In this document: in pieces, positions 1-10,460 of the stretch | Layout: every line of letters starts with the position of its first letter | How positions within the stretch are numbered: position 1 is the stretch's first letter | DNA from: Pelobates cultripes | Lineage: Eukaryota > Chordata > Amphibia > Anura > Pelobatidae | Direction: 5' to 3' | Assembly (NCBI GenBank): GCA_933207985.1 | Contig: OW240914.1 | Location: 131,217,955-131,281,954, forward strand | Length of the DNA stretch: 64,000 bases | The notes under the pieces: generated by a model | Seen by the model: only the letters and a program-made list of their open reading frames with translations | The model's database searches: none | Told to the model about the DNA's origin: nothing | Program-made: the position numbers and the translations under genes

Positions 1-136
1 TATACTTTGAGAATTGTTTACATGAGTGTTGAAAAATATTTTGAAATATATATATGGCTGTTTGCCATTCTTGAGGAAGCTCACAATGTTCCACCATCAA
101 AATAAGGTTGTTGGACCTCTGTGAAGCTTTCAAAAT

Positions 137-638
137 TTAAAGGACCACTCTAGGCACCCAGACCACTTCAGCTTAATGAAGTGGTCTGGGTGCCAGGTCC
201 TTCTAGGGTTAACCCATTGTTTTATAAACATAGCAGTTTCAAAGAAACTGCTATGTATATCAATGGGTTAAGCCTTCCCCCAAATCCTCTAGTGGCTGTC
301 TCATTGACAGCTGCTAGAGGCGCTTGCGTGATTCTCACTCTGAAAATCACAGTGAGAGCATGCAAGCGTCCATAGGAAAGCATTGTAAATGCTTTCCTAT
401 GTGACCGGCTGAATGCGCGCACAGCTCTTGCCGCGCGTGCACATTCAGCCGACGGGGTGGATCGGAGGAGGAGAGGAGGCAGAGAGCTCCCCGCCCAGCG
501 CTGGAAAAAGGTAAGTTTTAACTCCTTTCCCCCTTCCAGAGCCAGGCGGGAGGGGGTCCCTGAAGGTGGGGGCACCCTCAGGGCACTATAGTGCCAGGAA
601 AACGAGTATGTTTTCCTGGCACTATAGTGGTCCTTTAA
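137..638 (+). mobile_element. T2/Kolobok-like MITE, family A, copy 1
   Basis: The element is bounded by TTAA on both sides, with inverted ends AGGACCACTCTAG and CTATAGTGGTCCT. The interior holds several short hairpins (around 160-196, 237-254, 336-352 and 585-618) and a GC-rich segment. Four further copies in this window share the interior. TTAA targets and TTAAAGG-like ends match the T2/Kolobok MITE group described in Xenopus; piggyBac also uses TTAA. It carries no coding capacity. Confidence 0.8.
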
Positions 639-764
639 ATTTAGGAACAAAATAAACTGAATCCTTCATACCTAAAATACTTTGGGTTATAACAAACATT
701 TTAATCTACTTTGTGCAGAGGGACACAATATATTGTCATTAAAGGTTATTTCCCTCAGGTAACA

Positions 765-950
765 AAACCGCGATTTTATAACAAGACAGGAGGCTCGTAT
801 TATGCATTAACTTTCTTTACTAAACTCCAACAGCAAAGAATATTTTAACAAAGTTTAGTGAAACAATATAAGAAAAAACAGTCAAGTAGTTGCAATGGAC
901 TATCCAACAGCCAATCAGCATCATTCTTTGCTGCTCCAGTGGAGATAAGT
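765..950 (+). repeat. Left inverted terminal repeat of the DIRS-like element
   Basis: From ACAAGACAGGAGGCTCG through AACTACTTGAC/GTCAAGTAGTT to the CAATCAGCATC stretch, this segment matches the reverse complement of about 5818-5945 with small differences. Its outer part also matches 5545-5590 in inverted orientation. Confidence 0.75.
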
Positions 951-1239
951 AACATAAACACATACGCTATAGTTATTCTATTATTCTATTTAATCTTTAG
1001 TTTTGGCATATTTATATTATAATGTATATTGGTTATTTCAGTTATTGTTACTAAGGTTAATTCACAAGGCTGTTTGCATCAAAACTCGAGAAAGTATTAT
1101 TATTATTATACTCTTAATACTTTTAGTTTGCGGACGGTTCGGTCAGTTTGTTTGTGTTTTGTGTGTTTCTAACCAAATGCTATTTGTGCTTCACTTACTC
1201 TCCACGATCACCCCTTACGCGGTACGAAGCCATTTAATT

Positions 1240-2500
1240 TTTTATTTTTTTTTGCTTTCAAATAATTTTTCATTTAGAAAACAGAAAAACTGAACATATG
1301 CAAGGAAGATTGTACATGTTTGTAAAATTGTTTGAGATACCAACTTAAAAAGTTTATTTTATGCAAAAAAAAAAGAACCCACACAGTATAATTATTCATA
1401 AATAACAAATTATAATCTTCACCCAACGGGTGACATTCACTCCACTCTGACCAAATCTGATTGGTACAAAATGTCTTGCCTGTAAAACTACAGGAAATCT
1501 TTAAGGCAACAGCTATGGCATGAAAACGCCAAATAAAATGTACAGAGTTATAGAGAACACAAACGGGTAAAAAGTCAAATGGTCCTTTCACACAGATTGA
1601 CACAAAATAAAAGGGACTTCTTTAAATTTGTTTAAATTCGTATATGCAAGTAAACGTTTTATCTTTACAAGGGTGTTTGACAGCACACACATAAGAAGAT
1701 CCATTGCATATTCCTATTGTAGCGATAATTTTAGATAAAAATATATCTTAACCACTTATGGAACATGCAAAGTCACAACTCTTCCACCACCTCGCAAATC
1801 CTGAAAATTAAAAAGTACATGCCATGAATTGCCATTAGCATGGCTACAAAAAAAAAAAAAACAGAACAAAAACCACTAAAATAAAAAAACAGGAGTTTTC
1901 TGGAAGGATAGACGAGGATTTGGAAGATCTTCTATGGTCTGAAAATATGAAATACATCATCGATTTTAATCTCTTCAACACTGATGGAATTTAGCAGATC
2001 ATAGGCCAATCAGTGAAGCAGTTAGCAATTTTGTTTCCTCTGTCAATCTATCCAGAGATCATTCAATTTTAGACATTTCATATTTGGTCATCATGATCTC
2101 CTCATCGGAGTCCATTAACACTGGAAGTGCTGCATCAGCAAATTAAGTCGGGATATTTTCTTCCACCCACTTCAAGTCTTCATCTGTATTAGTAGCAGGA
2201 GGTTTTGATGTTCCATTGGGTTCTGTCTTCGTTCCTCTTAATTTCATTCCTTCAGCTAAATGGTCTGTTACAAAGAATTCTTCCACCTTGTCATCAGAAT
2301 CATCCATTAGTGGGGTGAATGCGTACCTCTGGTTATTTGCTGAAGGTCTCCAAAGAAACATAATAACAAGCAAGAGAACAGAAAACAGCAATCTCCAGAA
2401 AGCATCATCCACCCAAAGCTCCATCCAGTCAGTTGGACAATTTGATAATCTAAAGGTTTTTGTCGTCCATGCCATAAATATTACAGAAGCTGTGGTTAAT
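1240..2500 (-). pseudogene. Processed retropseudogene of TMEM87 (closest to TMEM87B), C-terminal part
   Basis: The minus strand from about 2500 to 2059 encodes a TMEM87 C-terminus without introns. It contains [16 protein letters not shown], the last membrane segment, then [13 protein letters not shown] and [16 protein letters not shown] at 2143-2145 interrupts it. The same frame then resumes with ALPVLMDSDEEI and ends at a TGA (2059-2061). Homology fades upstream of about 2490-2520, so the 5' part is missing. About 800 bases of 3'-UTR-like sequence follow, to a T-rich tract (1237-1258) that may be the old poly(A) tail. TMEM87 proteins are Golgi/membrane GOLD-domain proteins. The A versus B assignment is from memory. 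Confidence 0.75.
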
Positions 2501-2660
2501 ATACTGTATTGCTTGCTCCACTGCTGCTATACAGAACTAACAGTCTCTGCTGCGATTTGCCAGGGCCATACTGTGAGACATACTGTGAGGTGGGATCTTG
2601 CAGTGTCTCTGCTGTAGGGCCTGCAGGGACACAGATTGTCTCTGGGTCAGTCCGCCTTGG

Positions 2661-3344
2661 TCAGCCGACACCAGCTCTGAAGGATTGGCGGGTGGGCCCA
2701 GAGCGTTGCGGGGTCCCCTCCCTCGTTGGTTGTGGATGGGCTCTGTGCCGGTTTAGTTCGCCGGGCAGCGACCCTGTCGGATCGTGGTCTGCTCTGATCA
2801 CGTACCCCATGTTCTGTATTCCAGTCGTGTGGTGAGTAAGGGCGCCCCTGTCAGGTTCACCTGGCAGGCAGCGTAGGGTCTTGGCTGTGCTGCATATTTT
2901 TTGGTGTGGTCGCCTGTCATTGCCTTCCCGGTATGGAAGTTTCATGGCAGCCATTTTGTGCTTTTCTTTCTGCTGTCCTCTCGTCCAGTCTGGGCCCCTC
3001 TGGAGTTTAGGTTGGGTCTCTGAACATCTGTAAGGCTGCCTTTGGAGCTGTGCCTTGAGTGTCACTTGTGTTTCAGTTGTTTTGTGCGGGCTGTGAGTGG
3101 CCTTTGTGCGGTTCCAGGTTACTGGGTTACCCTTCATGCGGGTGGGGTTCCGGGGGTTCGCCCTATCTCCCCCTGCGCTTCCATGCTTTGGACCCTGCCT
3201 CATGTCGCCAGGTGGGGGTCCCTTTTGGGGGGACTGCATCAGGGCCACCAGCTTCTCCCAGAGGGCACCGAAGATGCGGTCGTATCGGCGTTTAGTTTCC
3301 TTCTCGATTATGTGCAGAGCTGAGGTCTGTGGGTTGGGCGCCAT
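2661..3344 (-). other. Unclassified 227-codon open frame in a GC-rich block (about 2530-3640)
   Basis: A GC-rich block carries a 227-codon minus-strand frame beginning MAPNPQTSALHIIEKETKRR. It is rich in basic residues, proline, glutamine and threonine. I do not recognise the protein. It may be the ORF1-like end of an unidentified retroelement inserted in the DIRS-like element, or simply an open frame in GC-rich DNA. It is flanked by the TMEM87 retropseudogene and the DIRS RT/RNase H fragment. Confidence 0.25.
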
Positions 3345-3790
3345 CTTGCCTGCTCCACGTGTGGCCTCTCTGCTTCACGGTCATGTGAAGGTTTGGTGAG
3401 TGCTTGTACACTTGCTTGTGTGGGTGCGGACCGGGATGACCCCCACCGGTCCAGGGGGGGGGAACGCGGGCTCTGTGTTAACTTTCCAGGCATTCTAAGC
3501 TGCGGGTGAGCGGCCCTCTCTCTCGTACCTGCTCTTCTGGTAGGCCTCGCCAGTGTGTCAGGCACGTACCGGGTAGGTAGTCACTTGTTGGGTATCGTTG
3601 TGTCCATCCTGACAGCCCCCGTCTTCTGGTGACTTTTGTTTGGCTTTTAAAAGCTGTTTCAGCGGCTTTGTGGCGTTTTTTCTGGCAATGGTTGCAGGAG
3701 CCGTGGTCAGGCCCTTTAAGTCAAGACCAGACTCTGATACATCAAGAAATATTAAATTTAATTTAAGAAAATGCCAGTATTCAAGTTCCC

Positions 3791-4297
3791 ATGAACAGTC
3801 CAGGTTTCATAAGCAATTTATTCCTGTTAAAAAAGAAAGATGCTGGTCACAGACCAGTCATAACTTTCACATATCTAAACAATTTTGTCAGATACCATAA
3901 TTTCAAGACAGAGACACCCATGCATATAAACTGCCTGGAACTCATGGCAGGATTCTTCGCCTTACACAGTTGTGCGAAAGAAAAATCCAATTGTTGTGTC
4001 CTTCTCAAGATGGACAATATTTCAGCGGTTCAATACGTGAATCAATTAGGAGGCATGAAATCCAAACAACTAGCAGACATTGCCAAAGAATTTTGTCACT
4101 TTTGCCCCAATTGCAACATAGTTTCACAAGCAGAATATTTTCCCGGCCTGTCCAATACGATAGCAGATTGGAATTCCCGTTTCCTAGTGGATTACAGGGA
4201 CTGCATGTTGGATCCAAGCACTTTTCAACGCCCTTTTTTTCACTATGGGGCCCATTGTAATTCAACCTTTTTGCATCACTTCTCAATTGCCAGTTAG
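3791..4297 (+). pseudogene. DIRS-like reverse transcriptase/RNase H remnant
   Basis: The frame starts with an RT N-terminal segment (SPGFISNLFLLKKKDAGHRP). It then passes directly into an RNase H-type segment with HINCLELMAG, DNISAVQYVNQLGG and FPGLSNTIADWNSR. The RT palm with its YxDD-type catalytic site is absent from the join, which indicates an internal deletion. Domain order and the LSNxxADxxSR motif fit DIRS elements. It cannot be a functional polymerase. Confidence 0.7.
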
Positions 4298-4342
4298 AAA
4301 ACAATTTCAGCTGGCGTACAGATCCAGAGGTATTAGGTCAAG

Positions 4343-5513
4343 ATGCGTTTCTTCAATGCTGGAAAAACAGTCAATTATGCATTCCCACTGTTTGCGATGA
4401 TATCTTGGGTTCTTGTGAAAGCATGGTCTCAGAGATCAACCCTAGTGTTAGTGACTTCTCTTTGGCCATCACAGCCGTGGTTCCCTCAACTTCTCAGCAT
4501 GCTGATAGATTATCTGAGACGCATACGAATGCGTCAGGATTCACTTCGCGATCCGAATGGTAACCTCCATCCCCTTGTGGTGTCAGACCAACTACCACTA
4601 ATAGCATCACTTATCCCGGGTCCCACGACTCGAGAATTTCCAGATTCAAATAGAAACATTCTCTCAGAAGCTTGGGCACCAGGTACCCGTGCGAGTTACA
4701 GATCAGCCTGCAAAATTTGGCTAAATAGGAACGGGCTGTGGATCCCATCTATTCCAATTTACCAAATATACTTAATTTTTTGTATTCCGCTTTTGACTCA
4801 GGGAAAGCATACTGCACTATTAATATGTATCAGCAAACCATAACCCAATTGAATCCTTTCCAGTGGGCAAGCACCCTTTATTCTGCAGACTTATGAAGGG
4901 CTTTAGATTCAAATGCCCTCCTTGCCCTAGATATAATTCTACATGGCATGTTAACCTGGTTCTCCAGTTATTAGAATATTGGTGTGTTAATGACTCATTA
5001 TCTTTAAAATTACTGTCAATTAAACTTACCGTTTCACTTTGTCTCATTCTTCTAAAAGAGTTTCTGATGTTAAGGCTCTAGACCTCAAAAATAAACAATA
5101 TACTCCAGATGGGGTTTAATTTTCTATAGTTATACGTACTAAAACTAACCTACACTCCGTTTTCTATCCTTTTTTTTTTTTTACTGATCACCCTCTTTTA
5201 TGTGTTAGAGCTTAAAACCTCTTCCTTAAGACATTCTAATTTATCTCAATTGTTAATCTCTTCTCAAAAGCATTTTCTCCCTGTCACTTCTACGTCTTTA
5301 GCCACATGGGTAAGACAAACTATGTCCATGGCAGATATTTCTATATTTGGAGCTCACACCTCCAGAGGAACTATGTCTACTAACGTTTTCCAAGCAGGAG
5401 GCTCTTTATCACATTTATTAAAAGCTGCAGATTGGTCTTTGGAATCTACATTTAAAAAGTTTTACTTTAGACCTAACATGCATGTTTCAAAAGTAATTCT
5501 GTCATTTGTTTAA
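4343..5513 (+). pseudogene. DIRS-like tyrosine recombinase remnant
   Basis: The N-terminal part lies at about 4600-4740 (SEAWAPGTRASYRSACKIWL) and the C-terminal part at 5202-5513. The latter has GAHTSRGTMST (the HxxR box of tyrosine recombinases) and LKAADWSLESTFKKFYFR with the candidate nucleophile tyrosine. Frameshifts and stops break the frame between the two parts. These recombinases integrate the circular DIRS cDNA. Confidence 0.72.
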
Positions 5514-5544
5514 TTATATATTTTATGTTATTATTTTTTTCTTT

Positions 5545-6005
5545 TAATATGCATAATATGAGCCTCCTGTCTTGTGTTATAAAATTCAAGATTTTCCTAG
5601 TCTTAACGTCAGAAAATATAGGTTTTATTAAAGACAGGAGGCAAGTATTATCCCTCCCATTATCCCACCCTCTTATTTGTATTTCAGCTTGAACCAGTTT
5701 GGAGTTTTTTCCAGTGTTTACCTGTTCTAAGAATTTATTCGTTTGGATTACTTCTCTAAAGTCGCAGCTCGAAAGAGGAAGAGGATTGGGGGACGTTCCC
5801 TATATATAGACTACGCTGGATGCTGATTGGCTATTGGATAGTCCATTGCAACTACTTGGCTGTTTTTTTTTTATATTGTTTCACTAAACTTTATTGAAAT
5901 ATTCTTTGCTCCCAGAGTTTAGTAAAGAATTTTAATGCATATTACTCGCCTCCTGTCTTTAATAAAATCTATATTTTCTGACGTTAAGACTAGGAAAATC
6001 TTGAT
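5545..6005 (+). repeat. Right terminal/internal complementary repeats of the DIRS-like element
   Basis: Two inverted copies of a sequence with GACAGGAGGC and CTGACGTTAAGACTAGGAA (about 5570-5660 and 5935-6005) flank a copy of the left-end sequence in opposite orientation. Paired inverted blocks like this are expected at the right end of DIRS elements, which replicate via terminal and internal complementary repeats. Confidence 0.65.
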
Positions 6006-6340
6006 TTATCTATTGATTCTGTTCTATCTGCTCTCATTCACTTATCTGAAATTGATACATTGTAGATGGTTTCCTACTGCAGCTCCTCGTCTTTCTTTTT
6101 TGTCAACTATATTGTGAGTCAGTTGCCATAAAGACGTGTTGTCCTCCCAATGTTCCGTATATGTTCAGTTTCTCTTTTTCCAGAATACCCTAATAAACTT
6201 TTAATTGAAAATAAAAAGGCTTTGTTGTAATATCAGTACACTAGATGACTCTGCATAATGCTAATGGGGCAGGTGATGGTGTGTAAAATCTATGATATCA
6301 AAAAACATGAAGATATGGATTTATTGTTAATGAAGGATAT
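6006..6340. other. Unassigned intergenic DNA
   Basis: AT-rich sequence after the DIRS-like element. I see no gene, array or clear repeat boundary. Confidence 0.5.
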
Positions 6341-6546
6341 TTCAAAGGAACACTAAGCACCAGTCTTTCAGTCAGTGTTCACAGATCATTGACCAATCAT
6401 TGAGAAACATTTGTGGTTGAGCCGCAAGCTTGCACACAGCTTTTCATTCACAGACTTCTCACTGAGCTGTAGTGCACCTCATTGAGAAGTAGTTGCAGGG
6501 TATACACCAAGCTAAAGTTCATTATGTGTTTGGAGTGTCCCTTTAA
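6341..6546. mobile_element. Short T2-like MITE, family B
   Basis: A 206-bp element begins TTCAAAGGAACACT and ends GGAGTGTCCCTTTAA. These ends are imperfect inverted repeats, with one TTAA mutated to TTCA. The interior has fold-back segments around CATTGAGAAG/CTTCTCACTGAG. A related longer copy lies at 9115-9579. Confidence 0.6.
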
Positions 6547-9114
6547 GGAGAGTATCTTTCTAAATGGTCTTCCTGTTGTTATGGCGCATCTGATTGTTTG
6601 ACCATCCATGATCTCAGGCACTTTACATTAATGCTTTAGTTTCCTGAGCAATTTCCTCATCAAATTGATCCCTTATTCCACATTATATTAACCTCCTAAT
6701 GGCTAGAGTGTGAGTAGTAGTTTAATATATATATTTTCTTTTTACGTGCTTGGTCCTTGAAGGGTTAAGGCGTCCCAGTCATGGCCCTTTTGAAGGACTC
6801 ACAAGGTTTACTTTCAGGAAGTGGAAAGAGTGATATTGTCTTTCTTACATCAGTAAGCATAATCTGAAGCAATCAAGCTAATACTGAGGTTAATTTTACT
6901 TGTATTTTACATTTGAACCTTCTGTCTGGTTCATGCTGGAATGCAATTGCAATAGTTCCTGCATAATAGGGAAATTCCCCGAACACTAAGAGACTCCTCG
7001 AGCGGTTAGTTTTTCTGTGAGTTTGATTTTCAACAATTCTTTCTTAGTAGGTTAGTTTGTGTTTTGTTGAAGGTACTGCTCTTTCAAAATGTACCTGTCC
7101 CTAATTATATTACCAGATTTTTTCCTATTCCTTCCTTCTATGTTGAGTTATGGTTACTCCAGGTTGCTATTTGAAAGAACTTATAAAAGGAGAACAGTCA
7201 ATTCTCTAGAAAATACACCACTGAATCTAACATTGAATATCAGCTATAACTTGTGTTAGTAACCTTTTTTCATGTGATGCTCCATTTTCTTTTGAAATTA
7301 TATAAAATATGAAGTTAATGACATTACAATCCAGTTCAATCAGATCAAACTTTGCAAACAAAGAGAAAACAGAAACATTGTTTAGTTTCTCCCCCTTTCT
7401 CTATGCTGATTGCAGGTACAAAGGACATAGCTTATAATAACGATTGACAGGGAGCCAAGATGGAGGTGTCCAGTTTCAAGATATAGAGAGTTGTAGATTT
7501 CTATATTTGATTGCATTATTTTTCACACCTCACAAACACATAGAAATAGGGGATAAGTAAACGTAATATTACAAATCATGGGAAATTACAATTCTTTTTT
7601 TAATGAGGACATTTCAGTTGTTTCTGAAGGTAAGTGAACTCACTTTTATGCTACTAACCATGTCAAGTTCTTCTGGCAAAGGGAGATTACTTAAAGTGCT
7701 ATTCACGAAAGCCAGACTGCAAAATACAGACATTGCTGATCATATTCATCAATGTCCATATTTTTGTAATTCAGGCTCCAAATGATTCTGGATGGCTGAA
7801 CTCTCCAGGCCCATATTAAAAGAAAATCCTTGCTAGCTTGCTAGCCAGCCACTACACGAAAAAAAATCAAGCTAATAAAAATACTATGGGGGTTTTTGAG
7901 ACCCCATATTACTGTAATGGAGATTGTAACCTCCAAATGCACCCATTTACCATGCATGCCATTGTCCCCCTTCCCAATACCAGAATGCCATGACTGGGAA
8001 AAAATAAATAAAAAACACAGCCAAGTCTCAAGAGAAGTGAGCCAATGCAATCGGAATTTGGTCATTTTCACTAGTGTTTAGTGAATAACCCTGTTACTGG
8101 TTTCCGGGTTAACCTATACCAGTTTTAGGGTTTATCTTTTACTACCTTTACTATTCCTACTGTTCTAACCAGGCTGGTGTATACCATTGACAGTGGACAA
8201 TCATCTACTGCTAAGATGTACTCTTGTTCTAATTTGATAACTAGCTATTTTCACTACGATTTCATTTTCTGATAATTATACCGTAGTAAAATTTCCTTCT
8301 ACAGACCTATTTTGATCTATTTTTTATTGTTTTGCCTCTCCCTCTCTGTTGATTGAATGCCAAGTTTCCTTTCTAGACTTGTCGATGATAGATTTGGTGG
8401 CCTGCTGGAACCTTTTAGGTTGTCTGTACGTTGGTGAGATGGCTTTTGACATTCACATTGTTTCTTACAGAGGATTGTAGTTATTGCATGTTTATAGTTA
8501 TTTTCTGAACATTTTGTATTATCTGTCCCTACTCCCTACCATGTTTAACTTGGGTATTTCCCAAGTGTTAATGCTGACATATTTGGTCTAGAACAAGGAA
8601 AATTCTTCAATTTTTACCATAATGTTCCTTTCCTGTTTAATAAAAGCAGCACTATGTTCCCACCATTTTTCTGTGAAGGATGTGGAACTAGTAATTCAAT
8701 CTCTTTGATATAAAGTGAGCTATCCTATTTATACTAATTTTAGGTAATTGTTTCTTTAATTTCATCCGTGTTTTCAGACAAGGTGTATTAATGCTTCAAT
8801 TTCCAGAGCTGTTTCTTTCTAAAATTGATCTCCTTTTGGATGTTCTATTAACCCCCTAATAACCAGGGTTTGGTTAATAGCTTTTTTTTTTTTTCGCCCG
8901 GCACATTAGTGATCTTTGAGGGGTTAAGGCCTGGACATCTCAGTCATACTGTGAGAAAGAAAAGCTGCACGTTTTGTCATCAATAATCAGGGAAAGAATA
9001 GGTTCTTGATCATGAAAATAAATTTATGGAAGTTATGGAACAATCTACCTTATTATTTGCAAAGTGTCCATGACCCAGATAATGTGACAACTGTGAAAAT
9101 ATCAATGTCAACTA
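6547..9114. other. Intergenic DNA with decayed repeats, no gene seen
   Basis: No convincing coding sequence was found. Two related stretches, about 6625-6775 and 8790-8935, share a pattern of CATTAATGCTT, AATTGATC, TTAACC(C/T)CCTAAT and GGGTTAAGG and look like diverged copies of one repeat. Around 8074-8094 the sequence TTTAGTGAATAACCCTG resembles an end of the fold-back repeat at 32024-32160. Confidence 0.45.
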
Positions 9115-9579
9115 TTAAAGGAACACTCCAAACGCATGCAGTACTTTAGCTTGCTGATGTGCTTTATTTGTGATGAGTATGTCCTCTTTTTTTTAGTTTT
9201 ACAAAAAGTACGGATTTTAATAGAAACTCGCGTTTTTATAAAATAACCTTGTTACACCTCTCAGTCTGTAAATCAGAAATCAGGTCCTGTTACTTCCTGG
9301 TTCGGTTTGCTCAGAGGAGCTCACAGAGCACCTGCCTTGTAATGCCTTTTCATTGAGCTGCATTGTGAAGTCTGTGACTGGACAGCCACAGCTGGGCGGG
9401 GTTAGAAGGGGTGGGCTTACAAATGCTGCCAATAAGAGATCTGCAGCTTTTGCAAGCTGTTTTCAGATATACCCCAAGAAAACAAAGCATAATTAATGAA
9501 TCCTTTTTTTCACTTAGGGCATATCTACTAATTTTTTTTTATGTATTTAATGTATTTAAGTGGTGGGGTGTCCCTTTAA
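9115..9579. mobile_element. T2-like MITE, family B, longer copy
   Basis: The 465-bp element is bounded by TTAA, starting TTAAAGGAACACTCCAAACG and ending GGGGTGTCCCTTTAA. The TTAAAGGAA end fits the TTAAAGGRR consensus of T2 MITEs. The interior matches the truncated copy at 32177-32503 (AAGTGC, GAGATCTRCAGCTTTTG). Confidence 0.7.
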
Positions 9580-10460
9580 GTAAAACCTAAAAATTCTACT
9601 TTAATAACCACCTGAAGTAAAATCAACAGTAGTTCTTTTAATTATCTGCTACACTGTGGCAGCTACAGCACGTTCTTATTTCTGATTATCCCCGGCATTG
9701 ATATGTTTGCAGCTAAACAAAATGAAAGGGAATTAGTATTAAGCCATTAAGTAAAGGTCAATAAGGCATTTCCTACCCATCCCTGTATCAGTCTGCACAC
9801 ACTAGATAACTAAATATGCAGCTGTGTTTATAGTAAAATTCTTTCATGGGAGGAACCTCCTAAACATTCTCAGGAGGAAAGAGATCATTCACTACTGTAT
9901 CTCTTTTTAACTCACGATTTTCTCAATATAATCATTGTTAACTACCTTGGATGTCCTCTAAATAACATGATGGTAGGCATCATTGTGTTAGATAAGATGT
10001 CACTGGTAGACATTTTGAATGTATGTTCTTGCTGCCAACATACCCTGTTCTTGTATTTACTTCCTCCACCTCCCAGCTAGTTTAGGGGACTGCATTACTC
10101 CTTCTTATAATTCAGATTAAAAGTGTTAGGATAAGCAGAGCTGTATTTACATCACAAGCTCCTTTAGGTACATCATTTCCAAACCCCTCCCAACATCCAC
10201 ATATCCAAATTAATTTTTTCAATTACTATTTTAAATATGTTAAAAATGTTTGTACATACAATGAGTGTTTGTATGTATGTGAATATAGCATGTGCACAAC
10301 TATTGTAGTGGGTAAATGTCTGAGTGCATGTGTTTCTGTCTATGTGTGTGTAGAGAGTGGGCAGTAGTGTGTGTTTGTTACAGTGTGAGGTGCAGCTTGT
10401 GCAGTAGTTTGTGTAGTAGTGTGGGTAACAGTATATGTGTGTCTGTGTGGGTAACACTGA
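9580..10460. other. Unassigned intergenic DNA before the minisatellite
   Basis: No gene was seen. The last 150 bases are rich in GTGT and GTAGTGTG and lead into the 39-bp array. Confidence 0.4.

Larger units (their letters stand above)
765..6005 (+). mobile_element. DIRS-like tyrosine-recombinase retrotransposon, rearranged, with foreign insertions
   Basis: A block at about 765-950 recurs as its reverse complement at about 5818-5945, giving inverted ends with GACAGGAGGC motifs. A further inverted pair lies at about 5570-5660 and 5935-6005. Inside, in order, are an RT N-terminal scrap and RNase H (3791-4297) and tyrosine recombinase pieces (4343-5513). This RT/RH plus recombinase order is that of DIRS elements. 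No gag is recognisable. The region between the left end and RT holds a TMEM87 retropseudogene and a GC-rich block. Boundaries are approximate. Confidence 0.72.
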
